64,000 nt of DNA from an uncultured Opitutia bacterium (GTDB taxonomy: Bacteria; Verrucomicrobiota; Verrucomicrobiia; Opitutales; Opitutaceae), in the NCBI GenBank assembly GCA_903862955.1, contig CAIPAH010000021.1, forward strand, positions 1-64,000. The letters run 5' to 3'. Of the stretch, positions 1 to 7,936 are shown piece after piece. Within the stretch, counting starts at the first letter, position 1; each line of letters begins with the position of its first letter. The notes below the pieces were generated by a model. The model was not told where the DNA came from and did not search any database. It worked only from the letters and a program-made list of their open reading frames with translations. The translations under genes were made by a program, and so were the position numbers.

Positions 1-60
1 CGCCAAGGCGCGAAGAAGGCATATGCCCGGCTTTGCGCCTTGGCGGCTTTGCGTGATAAA
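1..60. repeat. Intergenic palindrome, CGCAAAGGCGCGAAGAAG family (copy 1)
   Basis: The arms CGCCAAGGCGCGAAGAA and the right-hand TTTGCGCCTTGGCGGCTTTG are inverted copies. The same family recurs at 46371-46438 and 59156-59331. The left part may continue outside the window. It overlaps the 3' coding end of the AraC gene. Confidence 0.7.
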
Positions 61-1012
61 AAGCCTTCACGTCCTTCCCACCCCGGCCTGCCAGCAGCGC
101 CGCCCGATAGTGCGCCGGCGACAGCCCGTCCACGCGGCGGAACACCTTGCTGAAATGGCTCGTGTCGCGGAAACCCGTCCGTGCCGCGATCTCCTTCACC
201 GCCAGCCGGCCGTCCGCCAGCAGTCGCCGCCCTTCCTCCACCCGCAGCCGCCGCAAGTAATCCAGCGGCGGATAGCCGGTCACTTCGCGAAACACCGCCT
301 GCAGCCGGCTCGAGCTCAGCCCCGCCACCCGCTGCAACGCCGCCTGGTCGATCCGCCCGGCCAGGTGCGCCCGCATGTGCGCGGTGACCCGCTCGACGCG
401 GTCGTGGTCCCGGGCCTGGCCGGCATCGGCTCCGGCCCGCGGCCGCGCCGCCAGCAGTGCCAGCAGCACCGAAGCCAAATGCGCTGAAGCCGTCGCCGCG
501 CCCAGCACCGCGCCCGCCGCCTGGGCAGTCACCACGGCCTGCAACATCCGCTCCAGACGGTGACCGGCATACAGGCGCTGCTGCGCCGCGAGTTCCAACC
601 CGTGCGTGAAACCCACTCGATATGGCCGCCGCTGGTCGAGTCCGCGGGTGGCGGCCGGCACGCCCGGGGCAAAGTCAAAATGCACCGCCACATGCTCCGA
701 CACGCCTTCCACGTTGAACGCATGCGGCACGAACGGCGGGATGAGCAACAGGTCGTGCGCCGCCAGGGGCCGCACTTCGCCATTCAGCGTCCACTCCCCG
801 CGCCCGCGCAGCAGGAGCACCAGCTCGTGGTCGAAGATGATCCGGCGCGGAATCTGCAGCCCGCCGGTCAGCCGGTGGGCGATGCGCACCACGGGGTGAA
901 TCTGCTCCGGGCGCAACGTGCAGGCCCGCCGCGTTCCCGCCCGTCCGAGCGGCGCCGGACGCTGGATGGACTCAGTCAACAACAGGCGACTGCGACTGCG
1001 GGCTGCACACAT
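1..1012 (-). CDS. AraC family transcriptional regulator (3' end beyond the window)
   Basis: Reading the minus strand from an ATG at 1012 gives an open frame to the window edge. The N-terminal half has a cupin-like sensor (segment with FDHELVLLLRGRGEWTLNGE and a VPHAFNV turn). The C-terminal half has the second AraC helix-turn-helix (KEIAARTGFRDTSHFSKVFR, then SPAHYRAALL). AraC regulators bind DNA as dimers or monomers and respond to a small ligand, often a sugar; the ligand here is unknown. The DNA-binding domain ends near base 90. After it the frame runs into the palindromic repeat at the window edge, so the C-terminal tail is repeat-derived and the stop lies outside. It is divergent from the thioredoxin-like gene. 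The start is not certain because the frame stays open upstream. Confidence 0.85.
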   Translation of the reverse strand, partial: MCAARSRSRLLLTESIQRPAPLGRAGTRRACTLRPEQIHPVVRIAHRLTGGLQIPRRIIFDHELVLLLRGRGEWTLNGEVRPLAAHDLLLIPPFVPHAFNVEGVSEHVAVHFDFAPGVPAATRGLDQRRPYRVGFTHGLELAAQQRLYAGHRLERMLQAVVTAQAAGAVLGAATASAHLASVLLALLAARPRAGADAGQARDHDRVERVTAHMRAHLAGRIDQAALQRVAGLSSSRLQAVFREVTGYPPLDYLRRLRVEEGRRLLADGRLAVKEIAARTGFRDTSHFSKVFRRVDGLSPAHYRAALLAGRGGKDVKAFYHAKPPRRKAGHMPSSRLG

Positions 1013-1052
1013 GGCCCGACGACTAACAGTCCGCCGCCCGCCGGCAATCTCC

Positions 1053-1147
1053 GAGGTGGAACGTGTTGCCCCAACGCGTTTGATGCGCTTTGCCGGACCG
1101 AAAGTTCTGCTCGACGGCAAACGCGTTGAGGGCAACGCGTTCCACCC
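1053..1147. repeat. Long palindrome, GAGGTGGAACG/GTTGCCCC family (copy 1)
   Basis: The left arm GGTGGAACGTGTTGCCCCAA and the right arm GGGCAACGCGTTCCACC are imperfect inverted copies separated by about 50 bases. A second copy with the same arms lies at 3772-3846. It occupies the gap between the divergent AraC and thioredoxin-like genes, so promoters for both must sit in or beside it. Confidence 0.7.
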
Positions 1148-1194
1148 GCGGAAATTTTCCTTCCAAGCCTCCCCGCCACGCTAGAACCTAGCCC

Positions 1195-1689
1195 ATGCGC
1201 TCCTACATTTTCCTCGCTGCCCTTGCCTTCGCCACCGCCGCCGTCAGCCGGGCCTCCGAACCCGAGTATCCCAAGCAGGGACCCGACATCTACAGCCCGA
1301 CCGCCGATGCCTCGTCGGACATCACCGCCGCGCTCGCCTCAGCCAAGGCCGCGCACCGGCACGTGCTCCTCGATTTCGGCGCCAACTGGTGCGTCTGGTG
1401 CCATCGGTTGCATCACACCTTCGACACGGATCCGCAGGTCGCCGCCGCACTCCACCGTGACTTCGTGGTCGTGATGGTCGACGTCAACACCCGCCACGGC
1501 GTGAACCGCAACGCCGACGTCAACGCCCGCTACGGCAATCCCATCCAGCACGGTCTGCCCGTGCTCGTCGTCCTCGACGCCAGCGGCAACCAGCTCACCA
1601 CCCAGGACACCGGCGCCCTCGAGGAAGGCGCCGGGCACAGTCCCACCAAGATTCTCGCCTTCCTCGCCCACTGGGCGCCCACGCGCTGA
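1195..1689 (+). CDS. Exported thioredoxin-like protein
   Basis: This is a 164-residue protein with an N-terminal signal peptide (about residues 1-20, hydrophobic core FLAALAFATAAVSRA) and one thioredoxin fold. The redox motif is WCVWC at C66 and C69 in a FGANWCVWCHRL context, typical of the thioredoxin_7/DUF255-like group. It probably acts in the periplasm on disulfides. Its position just upstream of a CcsA-type haem/cytochrome protein is compatible with keeping cytochrome c cysteines reduced, but that link is inference. The ATG was chosen because it starts the signal peptide. Confidence 0.8.
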   Translation: MRSYIFLAALAFATAAVSRASEPEYPKQGPDIYSPTADASSDITAALASAKAAHRHVLLDFGANWCVWCHRLHHTFDTDPQVAAALHRDFVVVMVDVNTRHGVNRNADVNARYGNPIQHGLPVLVVLDASGNQLTTQDTGALEEGAGHSPTKILAFLAHWAPTR

Positions 1690-1703
1690 GCGGACATGCC
1701 TTG

Positions 1704-1764
1704 GTAGGTCGGGCTTTACGCCCGATATCAGGGGCTCGGATATCGGGCCTGAAGCCCGACCTAC
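1704..1764. repeat. Palindrome, GTAGGTCGGGC family (copy 1)
   Basis: GTAGGTCGGGCTTTACGCCC at the left is matched by an inverted right arm ending AGCCCGACCTAC, with a second ATATC/GATAT inversion toward the centre. A near-identical element is at 38625-38678. Here it lies between two co-directional genes and could form a strong hairpin in the transcript. Confidence 0.8.
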
Positions 1765-1840
1765 ACCCAACCCACGTCACGCTAATACTCCCGACCCGCG
1801 GACTTGCCCCCGTCGATGAAAGCCCTACCGTTTCCCTTCC

Positions 1841-2686
1841 ATGTTTGCCGGACTCACTGATCGTTCCTGGTTATGGCTCGCGGGGGAATGTTACCTCGTG
1901 GGTCTCCTGCTGGGCACGTGGACCCTCCTGCGCGGCAACCGCCAGTCCAACACGGTGATCAACACGATCATCACCGTCGGCTATTTCTTCCAAGTCATCG
2001 GCCTCATGCTGCGTGGCCGCGCCGTCGCCGGCTGCCCGCTGGGCAACACGTTTGAGATCTTCCAGTTCACCGCCTGGTCCGCCATCTCGCTCTACCTCGT
2101 CGTGGGCGTCACCTTCCGGCTCAGCTTGCTGGGATACTTCACCTCCTGCCTCGCGGCGGCAGTCACGCTCGTCTCGCTCTCGATCCCGGCGTGGGACGCG
2201 ACGCGGCGTGCGCACATCTTCGGCGGCAATCCCTGGATCGAACTCCACGCGGCGATCGCGCTGTTCAGTTACGGGGTGTTCGCCCTCGTGGCGTTGACGT
2301 CGGTGATGTATCTGCTGCGCAACTTTTCGCTCAAGCAGAAGCAGCTCCGCGGCTTCTTCACGTTCCTGCCGTCGATCATGGACCTCGACCACATGAGCCT
2401 GCGGCTGCTCTTCGTCGGCGTGATCCTGCTAACCATCTCCCTCGCCGTCGGCTCAGTCTACTGGTTGCGGGACCTCCAGAGCGTCAACCTCACCAAGTTA
2501 TTTCTGACTGTTGCGGTCTGGCTGGCGTATGCGATTGCGCTCGGCCTGCGGCTGCGCGGCCGCCTGATCGCCCAGCGTTTCGCGTGGGTCGGGATCATTC
2601 TGTTCGGCTGCGCCTTGTTTTCCCTGTGGCCGGTGGACGCCAGCCGCCACGCGCCCACGTCCCACACCCAGGCCGCGAGCAGATGA
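1841..2686 (+). CDS. CcsA/HemX-like cytochrome c assembly membrane protein
   Basis: The 281-residue protein has about eight hydrophobic segments and belongs to the CcsA/CcmC/YpjD (HemX-like) superfamily, which handles haem at the inner membrane. Family-type features are the CPLGNTFEIFQ segment near residues 65-75 and a conserved-looking histidine at H136 in WIELHAAIALFSYG. It overlaps hemA by four bases (ATGA), so the two are probably translationally coupled. Linkage of a CcsA/HemX protein to hemA is known in other bacteria, where HemX affects glutamyl-tRNA reductase amount. Whether this one assembles cytochrome c or regulates HemA cannot be told from sequence. Confidence 0.8.
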   Translation: MFAGLTDRSWLWLAGECYLVGLLLGTWTLLRGNRQSNTVINTIITVGYFFQVIGLMLRGRAVAGCPLGNTFEIFQFTAWSAISLYLVVGVTFRLSLLGYFTSCLAAAVTLVSLSIPAWDATRRAHIFGGNPWIELHAAIALFSYGVFALVALTSVMYLLRNFSLKQKQLRGFFTFLPSIMDLDHMSLRLLFVGVILLTISLAVGSVYWLRDLQSVNLTKLFLTVAVWLAYAIALGLRLRGRLIAQRFAWVGIILFGCALFSLWPVDASRHAPTSHTQAASR

Positions 2687-3762
2687 GTGCGGACCATCTT
2701 TTTGTGCTGGGGGCGACCCATCACACTGCCCCGATGGCAGTGCGGGAGAAACTGTCGATCGATGCCGAGGGCGCCGAGGCGCTGCGGCGCGAGCTCGCGG
2801 CGATGACGGGGTTGCGCGAGTTCACCGTCGTCAGCACCTGCAACCGCATCGAGTTCTACGGCGTCGCCGCCACGCCCGAAACGGCAGCGGACGTGCAGGC
2901 GCGATTCTGCGCGCGCCAACACTTCACTCTCGCTGAGTTTGAGCAGTTCCGCCTCAGCTTGTCCGGCCCCGACGCCGTGCGTCACCTGCTGGAAGTCACC
3001 GCCGGCCTCGACTCCCAGATGCTCGGCGAAACCGAGATCCTCGGCCAGGTGAAGGAAGCCTACGGCGCGGCGCAGGCGAAGGGGCACACGGGCGCCGTCC
3101 TCAACCGCGTTTTCCAAAAAGCTTTCCAGGCGGCGAAGCACGTGCGCTCCAACACCGCCATCACCGAGGGCCAGGTCAGCATCGCCAACGTCGCCGTCGA
3201 GCTCGCCGTGAACATCTTCGGTCAGCTCAGCGAGGCACGGGTGTGCCTGCTCGGCGCCGGCGACATCGGCGAAAAAACCGCCAAGGCCTTCCAGAGCCGC
3301 GGCGCGGGTAGCCTCACGGTGGCGAACCGCGGATTCGAGCGCGCCCTGCAGCTCGCCACCGAACTCGGCGCCAGCGCGATGCCCTACGACCAGCGCGAGG
3401 CACGGCTGTCGGAGTTTGACGTGGTCGTGTGCGCCACGTCCGCCCCCGAAACGATCGTTTCCCGCGACGCCACCGCCGCCGCGATGCGCAAGCGCCCGGC
3501 CCGCCCGCTGTTCTTCATCGACCTGGCCCTGCCCCGCGACGTCGACGCCACCGTCGCCAGCCTGCAGAACGTCTTCCTCTACAATCTCGACGACCTCGCG
3601 AAGATCGCGGAGGAAAACCGCGTCGCGCGCACCGCCGAGATCGGCAAGTGCCGCGAGCTGATCACCACGCGCGCCGACGCCCTCTGGCGCCAGGTCGAGC
3701 CCCGCCTCGCGGCCGCCGCCGGCGGCAACCACGTCGCGGACCAGCGACCCGAGTCAGCCTAA
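2683..3762 (+). CDS. hemA: Glutamyl-tRNA reductase
   Basis: This enzyme reduces glutamyl-tRNA to glutamate-1-semialdehyde with NADPH, the first committed step of C5 tetrapyrrole synthesis. The N-terminal catalytic domain carries the nucleophile C53 in STCNRIEFYG. The GLDSQMLGETEILGQVKEAY signature and the NADPH-binding LLGAGDIGEKTAKAF segment follow. The ATG at 2683 overlaps the stop of the upstream gene. At 359 residues the protein is shorter than the usual 410-430. The part after the NADPH domain is only about 60 residues, so the C-terminal dimerisation domain looks cut down. Confidence 0.95.
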   Translation: MSADHLFVLGATHHTAPMAVREKLSIDAEGAEALRRELAAMTGLREFTVVSTCNRIEFYGVAATPETAADVQARFCARQHFTLAEFEQFRLSLSGPDAVRHLLEVTAGLDSQMLGETEILGQVKEAYGAAQAKGHTGAVLNRVFQKAFQAAKHVRSNTAITEGQVSIANVAVELAVNIFGQLSEARVCLLGAGDIGEKTAKAFQSRGAGSLTVANRGFERALQLATELGASAMPYDQREARLSEFDVVVCATSAPETIVSRDATAAAMRKRPARPLFFIDLALPRDVDATVASLQNVFLYNLDDLAKIAEENRVARTAEIGKCRELITTRADALWRQVEPRLAAAAGGNHVADQRPESA

Positions 3763-3771
3763 GTTTTGCGA

Positions 3772-3846
3772 GGTGGAGCGGCTTGCCCCCAAGACGCTGA
3801 ATTGAATCCCATCCGAACCACCGCGTTAGGGGCAACGCGCTCCACC
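3772..3846. repeat. Long palindrome, GGTGGAGCG/CTTGCCCC family (copy 2)
   Basis: GGTGGAGCGGCTTGCCCCCA on the left is inverted as GGGGCAACGCGCTCCACC on the right. It lies between the convergent ends of hemA and lpxB, where it could end transcription from both sides. It is the same family as 1053-1147. Confidence 0.75.
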
Positions 3847-3857
3847 TTCGAGCACGC

Positions 3858-5006
3858 TCACAAAAACCGCGCCAGCCAGTCCGCGGCGGTCCCGCCCGCC
3901 GGCTGGCTCAGCAACGTGCGCAACCGCGCCGCCTGCTCTGCGGTTCGAGCGCGGCGGCGCGGGTCCTCCACGCAGGCGTGCAGCTCGGCGGCGAGCGCCG
4001 CGGGCGTGGCCGCGCCTTGGATGAACTCAGGATACATCGGCTCCTTGAGCAACAGATTCGCGATGCCGATGTAATCGATCTTCACCCAGTAGCGCGCCAG
4101 CAGGTAGGTCAGCGGGTTCGTGTGGTAGGCAATCGCCCCCGGGATCGCCGCCAGCGCGCAGTGCATCGACATCGTGCCTGAGCTGGTCAGCACCGCCGAC
4201 GCCGCCACGGGCGTGCCCATCGGCTGCAAACGGACATTCGCTGGCGGATTCGCCGCTTGCAGGACCTCGCGAATCGCATCGCTCGGGTAAAGCACGACCG
4301 CTTCCCCCCGGCCGAACGCCTCGAAGCCGCGCAGCAACACGGGGAAAATCCGCGCGACTGCCTGCCGCCGGCTACCCGGCAGCAGCAGCACGGGGCCAGC
4401 GGGGTCGTAGCGCACGGGAGAGGCATAGTCGGCCGCGACAAACGGGTGACCGACAAACTCCACTGGCAGCGTCGTGTCCGCGTAGCACGCGGGCTCAAAT
4501 GGGAAAATCACCGCGAGCGCATCCAAGTCCCGCGCCATCGTGAACCGGCGCTTCGCCTTCCACGCCCAAATCTGCGGGCTGATGTAGAAAAGCGTTTTGA
4601 TCTTTCCCCCGCCCTTCACCGACAGCCCGCGCTCCCGCAGCGCGGCGGCGAGCCGGAGGTTGAAGCCCGGGTAGTCCACGAGACAAATCACCCGCGGCTG
4701 GTGCTCGGCAATCCAGCGCAGCGTCTCGGCAAACAGCGCGCGAAATTCCGGATAATGCTTCACCACCTCAACGAAGCCGACCACCGACGACGCCGTCAGG
4801 TCGTGCAACAACTGCGCCCCCGCCGCCGCCAGCTCCGGCCCGCCCAGCGCGGCGACCACCACGCCCGGTTGCTTCGCGCGCAGCTCGCGCACCATCCGCG
4901 CCGCATGCTCATCCCCCGAGTGCTCCCCCGCCACAACCAGCACGTCCACCCGTCCGCCCGTCGGCGGAGGCAAATGGAGCGGCGCTGATTTGGAGTCTGC
5001 AGACAT
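3858..5006 (-). CDS. lpxB: Lipid-A-disaccharide synthase
   Basis: LpxB joins UDP-2,3-diacylglucosamine and lipid X to form the lipid A disaccharide at the cytoplasmic face of the inner membrane. The 382-residue protein shows the family start VLVVAGEHSGDEHAARMVRE, the FYISPQIWAWKAKR segment, the PVEFVGHPF motif and the LLLPGSRRQ motif. Length matches the family. It is downstream of, and on the same strand as, the Gfo/Idh/MocA oxidoreductase, with a palindromic repeat between them. Lipid A synthesis shows a Gram-negative outer membrane. Confidence 0.95.
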   Translation of the reverse strand: MSADSKSAPLHLPPPTGGRVDVLVVAGEHSGDEHAARMVRELRAKQPGVVVAALGGPELAAAGAQLLHDLTASSVVGFVEVVKHYPEFRALFAETLRWIAEHQPRVICLVDYPGFNLRLAAALRERGLSVKGGGKIKTLFYISPQIWAWKAKRRFTMARDLDALAVIFPFEPACYADTTLPVEFVGHPFVAADYASPVRYDPAGPVLLLPGSRRQAVARIFPVLLRGFEAFGRGEAVVLYPSDAIREVLQAANPPANVRLQPMGTPVAASAVLTSSGTMSMHCALAAIPGAIAYHTNPLTYLLARYWVKIDYIGIANLLLKEPMYPEFIQGAATPAALAAELHACVEDPRRRARTAEQAARLRTLLSQPAGGTAADWLARFL

Positions 5007-5012
5007 CAGGAT

Positions 5013-5168
5013 TTAACCGCCAAGAGCGCAAAGACCGCGAAAACCCAGGCAAAGTTGGCCACAAAGAGGCACGAAAAGTCGCAAAAAAGGGTCTCCGTTC
5101 TTGTGCTCTTTGTGCCTTTTTGTGGCCATCACTCCGGCATTCGCGCTCATTCGTGTCATTCGCGGGCC
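5013..5168. repeat. Modular palindrome, GGCCACAAAGAGGCAC core (copy 1)
   Basis: The inner arms GGCCACAAAGAGGCACGAAA and TTTGTGCCTTTTTGTGGCC face each other around 5057-5127. The outer left arm (AACCGCCAAGAGCGCAAAGA) resembles the CGCAAAG family, while the outer right arm (CATTCGCGCTCATTCGTGTC) resembles the outer arm of the copy at 39648-39797, so the element looks mosaic. It separates the oxidoreductase gene from lpxB. Confidence 0.7.
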
Positions 5169-5172
5169 AACT

Positions 5173-6156
5173 TCATTTCTGCCCCGCCCGGATCTGCTCC
5201 GTGATGGTGATCGCGACTTCGAGCGCGCTCTTCGCCAGCGCGCCGCCGACCTTGGGCTGCCGGGCCTTCGCCACGCTCTCCACAAAATGCGCCAACTCCA
5301 GCGCCAGCGGCTCGCCCTTCTCGATCGGGATCTCCTTCACCGGGATCGCGCTCAGGTCGCCCGCCTTCACCAGGCCGATCTTCATCTTCAGCCCGTAGGC
5401 GATGATGTCGCTCTTCTTCACGAGGTGCCCGGCCTGGTTCATGAAATCGAGCGAGAGGTAGGCGTCGGACTGGAAGATCCGGATCTCCCGCATCTTCTTC
5501 GTGGCCATGCGGCTGGCACTGAGGTTGGCCACGCAGCCGTTCTCGAACTGGATGCGCGCGTTGGCGATGTCCTCGCTCTTCGAGAGCACCGTCACGCCCA
5601 CGCTGTCGATCTTCGCGATGGGTGACTTCACCAGTTCCAGCACGATGCCGATGTCGTGGATCATCAGGTCGAGCACCACCCCCACCTCCGTGCCGCGCGG
5701 CTGATACGGCGCCAGCCGTTCCGCCGTGATGTAACGCGGCTCGTCGATTTCCTTCTCCAGGAAGCTCATCACCGGGTTGAAATGCTCGATGTGCCCGACC
5801 TGCACCAGGCAGCCGTTCTGCCGTGCCGACGCGAGCACGCGCTCGGCCTCGGCCAGCGACGCGCAAATCGGCTTCTCGATCAGCAAATGGGTCTTCCTCG
5901 CCAGCAGCGGCAACGCGACCTGCTCGTGTTTGTCGGTCGGCACGACGACCGAGACGGCATCGCACGCGTCGCCGAGTTCCTCAACGGACCCGAACACCCG
6001 GCAGGAGAACTTCTCGCTGATCTCCTTCGCCCTTGCCGCATTGGGCTCAAAGATGCCCGCCAACTCCGCGCCGGGCAGCGTGGAGTAGATGCGCGCATGA
6101 TGCTGACCCAGCGAGCCGACCCCGGCCACGCCACAGCGGATTTTGGGTGATGCCAT
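5173..6156 (-). CDS. Gfo/Idh/MocA family oxidoreductase, possibly lipid A-linked
   Basis: This is an NAD(P)-dependent sugar dehydrogenase of about 327 residues. The Rossmann motif is GVAGVGSLGQHHAR near the N-terminus, followed by the EKPICASLAEAE segment characteristic of the family and an IHDIGIVLELV segment with the usual active-site histidine. The ATG at 6156 (MASPKIRCG) is preferred; starts at 6165 and a TTG at 6192 are also in frame. Position just upstream of lpxB suggests a nucleotide-sugar substrate. One precedent is GnnA, which oxidises UDP-GlcNAc at C3 to make 3-amino lipid A, but no GnnB aminotransferase is in this window. Substrate assignment is inference. Confidence 0.85.
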   Translation of the reverse strand: MASPKIRCGVAGVGSLGQHHARIYSTLPGAELAGIFEPNAARAKEISEKFSCRVFGSVEELGDACDAVSVVVPTDKHEQVALPLLARKTHLLIEKPICASLAEAERVLASARQNGCLVQVGHIEHFNPVMSFLEKEIDEPRYITAERLAPYQPRGTEVGVVLDLMIHDIGIVLELVKSPIAKIDSVGVTVLSKSEDIANARIQFENGCVANLSASRMATKKMREIRIFQSDAYLSLDFMNQAGHLVKKSDIIAYGLKMKIGLVKAGDLSAIPVKEIPIEKGEPLALELAHFVESVAKARQPKVGGALAKSALEVAITITEQIRAGQK

Positions 6157-6208
6157 GCATCCCATAGCACGCTGTTCCGAAGCGGGTTGCAACGCGGGAA
6201 ACGATCCG

Positions 6209-6376
6209 GAACGGAAGCCGGAGGGTTTTTAGCCGGAAGCCAGGAAACCAGGAATCGGACGCTCGGACGCATGAACTCGAGCCAGAGCCGCAGCTTGGAT
6301 CCCGCCCTGCTCTCACCTGCTCCGTTCCTGGTTTCCTGGCTTCCGGCTAAAACCGGCTCGTCTCCGGCTCCGTTTT
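6209..6376. repeat. Very long palindrome, GCCAGGAAACCAGGAA family (copy 1)
   Basis: The arms at 6227-6254 and 6325-6352 are perfect 28-base inverted repeats (core AGCCGGAAGCCAGGAAACCA). Weaker complementarity extends outward through GGAAGCCGGAG and CTCCGGCTCC. The loop is about 70 bases. It fills the gap between two divergent genes. A related element is at 24201-24274. Confidence 0.85.
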
Positions 6377-6411
6377 GCCCAAGGCATGGCGTAGTTCGTT
6401 CCTCCTGCCCC

Positions 6412-7179
6412 ATGACCTCCACCGCTGGCCTGACCGCCCCGCTCTCCGCAGCCGCGACCAAGGACATCCTTGACCGCTTCTATCGCGACGGGAGCGTGAT
6501 CGTCCCGGGCGTGCTCGGCACTGAGGAGTGCGCCAAGCTCCGGGCCATCACCGACGAGATCGCCAAGACCGACCCCTCCTTCGTCATCCGCGAGCCCGAG
6601 GAAAAGAACCTCGCCTTCGTCGAGCTCTTCATCCGCGAGCCGATCCTGTCGCTCGTCCGCGCCATCCTCGGGCCCAACGCCCGCTTCTGCGCGCAAAACG
6701 TCATCCGCAACCAACCCGGCCAATCCATCTCGCACTGGCACGTCGACGACATCGTCGAATACCCGCTACCGCCCGACGTCCCCCGCTGGCCCGCCCCGCT
6801 GCCGCTCCCGTGGCTCAGCGTGCAGGTCGCACTCAGCGACATCCTCACGCTCGAAGACGGCCCGACCGAGATCGTGCCCGGCAGCCAACTCTCCGGCCGC
6901 GACTCCCCGAAGGAAAACCCCGTGTTCGAGGGCCAGGGCGCCGTGCCGCTGTTCTGCCGCGCCGGCGACATCTACCTCTTCAACCACCAAGTCTGGCACC
7001 GCGGCCGCCCGAACACCGGGAAGCGCACGCGTTACCTGATGCAGCTCCAATACGGCCGCGGCGACAATCCCGCCTGGCGCATGAAAGGCGCCATCCGCAC
7101 CCCCGGTCTCGAACGCATCCTCGCGAACGCCACCCCCGCCCTCCGCGAGTTCATGTACGCCGAGGTGAAGTATCGGTGA
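6412..7179 (+). CDS. Phytanoyl-CoA dioxygenase (PhyH) family protein
   Basis: This is a predicted Fe(II)/2-oxoglutarate-dependent oxygenase of 255 residues. The iron-binding facial triad is visible as H110-V-D112 in SISHWHVDD and the distal H197 in FNHQVWHRGRP; R206 or R208 in GKRTRYL probably binds 2-oxoglutarate. These enzymes hydroxylate small molecules; the substrate cannot be inferred. The ATG at 6412 was chosen because upstream codons lie in the palindrome. It is one of three PhyH genes in this window and has no obvious operon partner. Confidence 0.85.
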   Translation: MTSTAGLTAPLSAAATKDILDRFYRDGSVIVPGVLGTEECAKLRAITDEIAKTDPSFVIREPEEKNLAFVELFIREPILSLVRAILGPNARFCAQNVIRNQPGQSISHWHVDDIVEYPLPPDVPRWPAPLPLPWLSVQVALSDILTLEDGPTEIVPGSQLSGRDSPKENPVFEGQGAVPLFCRAGDIYLFNHQVWHRGRPNTGKRTRYLMQLQYGRGDNPAWRMKGAIRTPGLERILANATPALREFMYAEVKYR

Positions 7180-7279
7180 GCGCAGTCGCACTAGACAGTT
7201 TTCGGAATCGCTAGTAACTATACAATAACGTCTTAGAATCAATAGCCGGCCGAGGCTGCGCCGGCGAGCCACGCTAAAG

Positions 7280-7804
7280 ATGAAATGGCCAACCAAGCAC
7301 CAACTCAGATTCTTGGAGCAGATGGCACCCGTTCGTAGGGACAACGAACTGGTCATAATTTTGACAGGCCATCTCCTAGTCGAGGAACTCTTGGTCGTAG
7401 CTGTCGAAAAACACATCGCTCGTCCGGAAATGCTAAATCGTCGGTCGTTTTACGATTACTTGTGTTTAGCCAGAGCGTTGATGCGCCCAGAATTGTCGGA
7501 TGAACTCTTAGACGAGGCCGATGCACTAAACAGACTCAGAAACCAGTTAGCTCACAATCTTGACGAGAAGAAATACCAAGAACGTCGTGCAGCCTTTCTA
7601 GCCTACACTCGCGAGAAGCCTGACCCGGTCTTGTTGGCCGAATTCAGTGAGGTCTGGATTGCCATCATGAGCCTCCACAGCCGCCTTACGTTTGCTGTCG
7701 AGTTTGACCCAGCGACTCTCCGGCTTCCGACCCTACTTACTATGGAACCGGCGTCGCAACTCTCGGCCTCGGACAAACCAAACTCAAATCCATCGGCCAC
7801 CTAG
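7280..7804 (+). CDS. HEPN-type domain protein, function unknown
   Basis: The 174-residue helical protein sits in a stretch visibly richer in A and T than its surroundings. It carries an RX4H motif, R87-N-Q-L-A-H92 (in LNRLRNQLAH), with asparagine right after the arginine. This is the hallmark of HEPN domains, many of which are RNases in toxin-antitoxin and defence systems, though others are non-catalytic. No MNT nucleotidyltransferase partner is adjacent; the next gene is the unknown at 7937. The tail after residue 150 looks disordered. The domain call rests on one motif, the helical character and the length. Confidence 0.55.
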   Translation: MKWPTKHQLRFLEQMAPVRRDNELVIILTGHLLVEELLVVAVEKHIARPEMLNRRSFYDYLCLARALMRPELSDELLDEADALNRLRNQLAHNLDEKKYQERRAAFLAYTREKPDPVLLAEFSEVWIAIMSLHSRLTFAVEFDPATLRLPTLLTMEPASQLSASDKPNSNPSAT

Positions 7805-7936
7805 CTAACCGTCGAGGCGTGATCTCATCGCCCATCGGCCCAAGACCAAAAATATAGAAAACTCTTAGGGCCCGAACACGGCGAACAATCGCCCATCTTA
7901 CTGGTTGTCCGGTGATTACCGTTTCCCTTTACGCCC

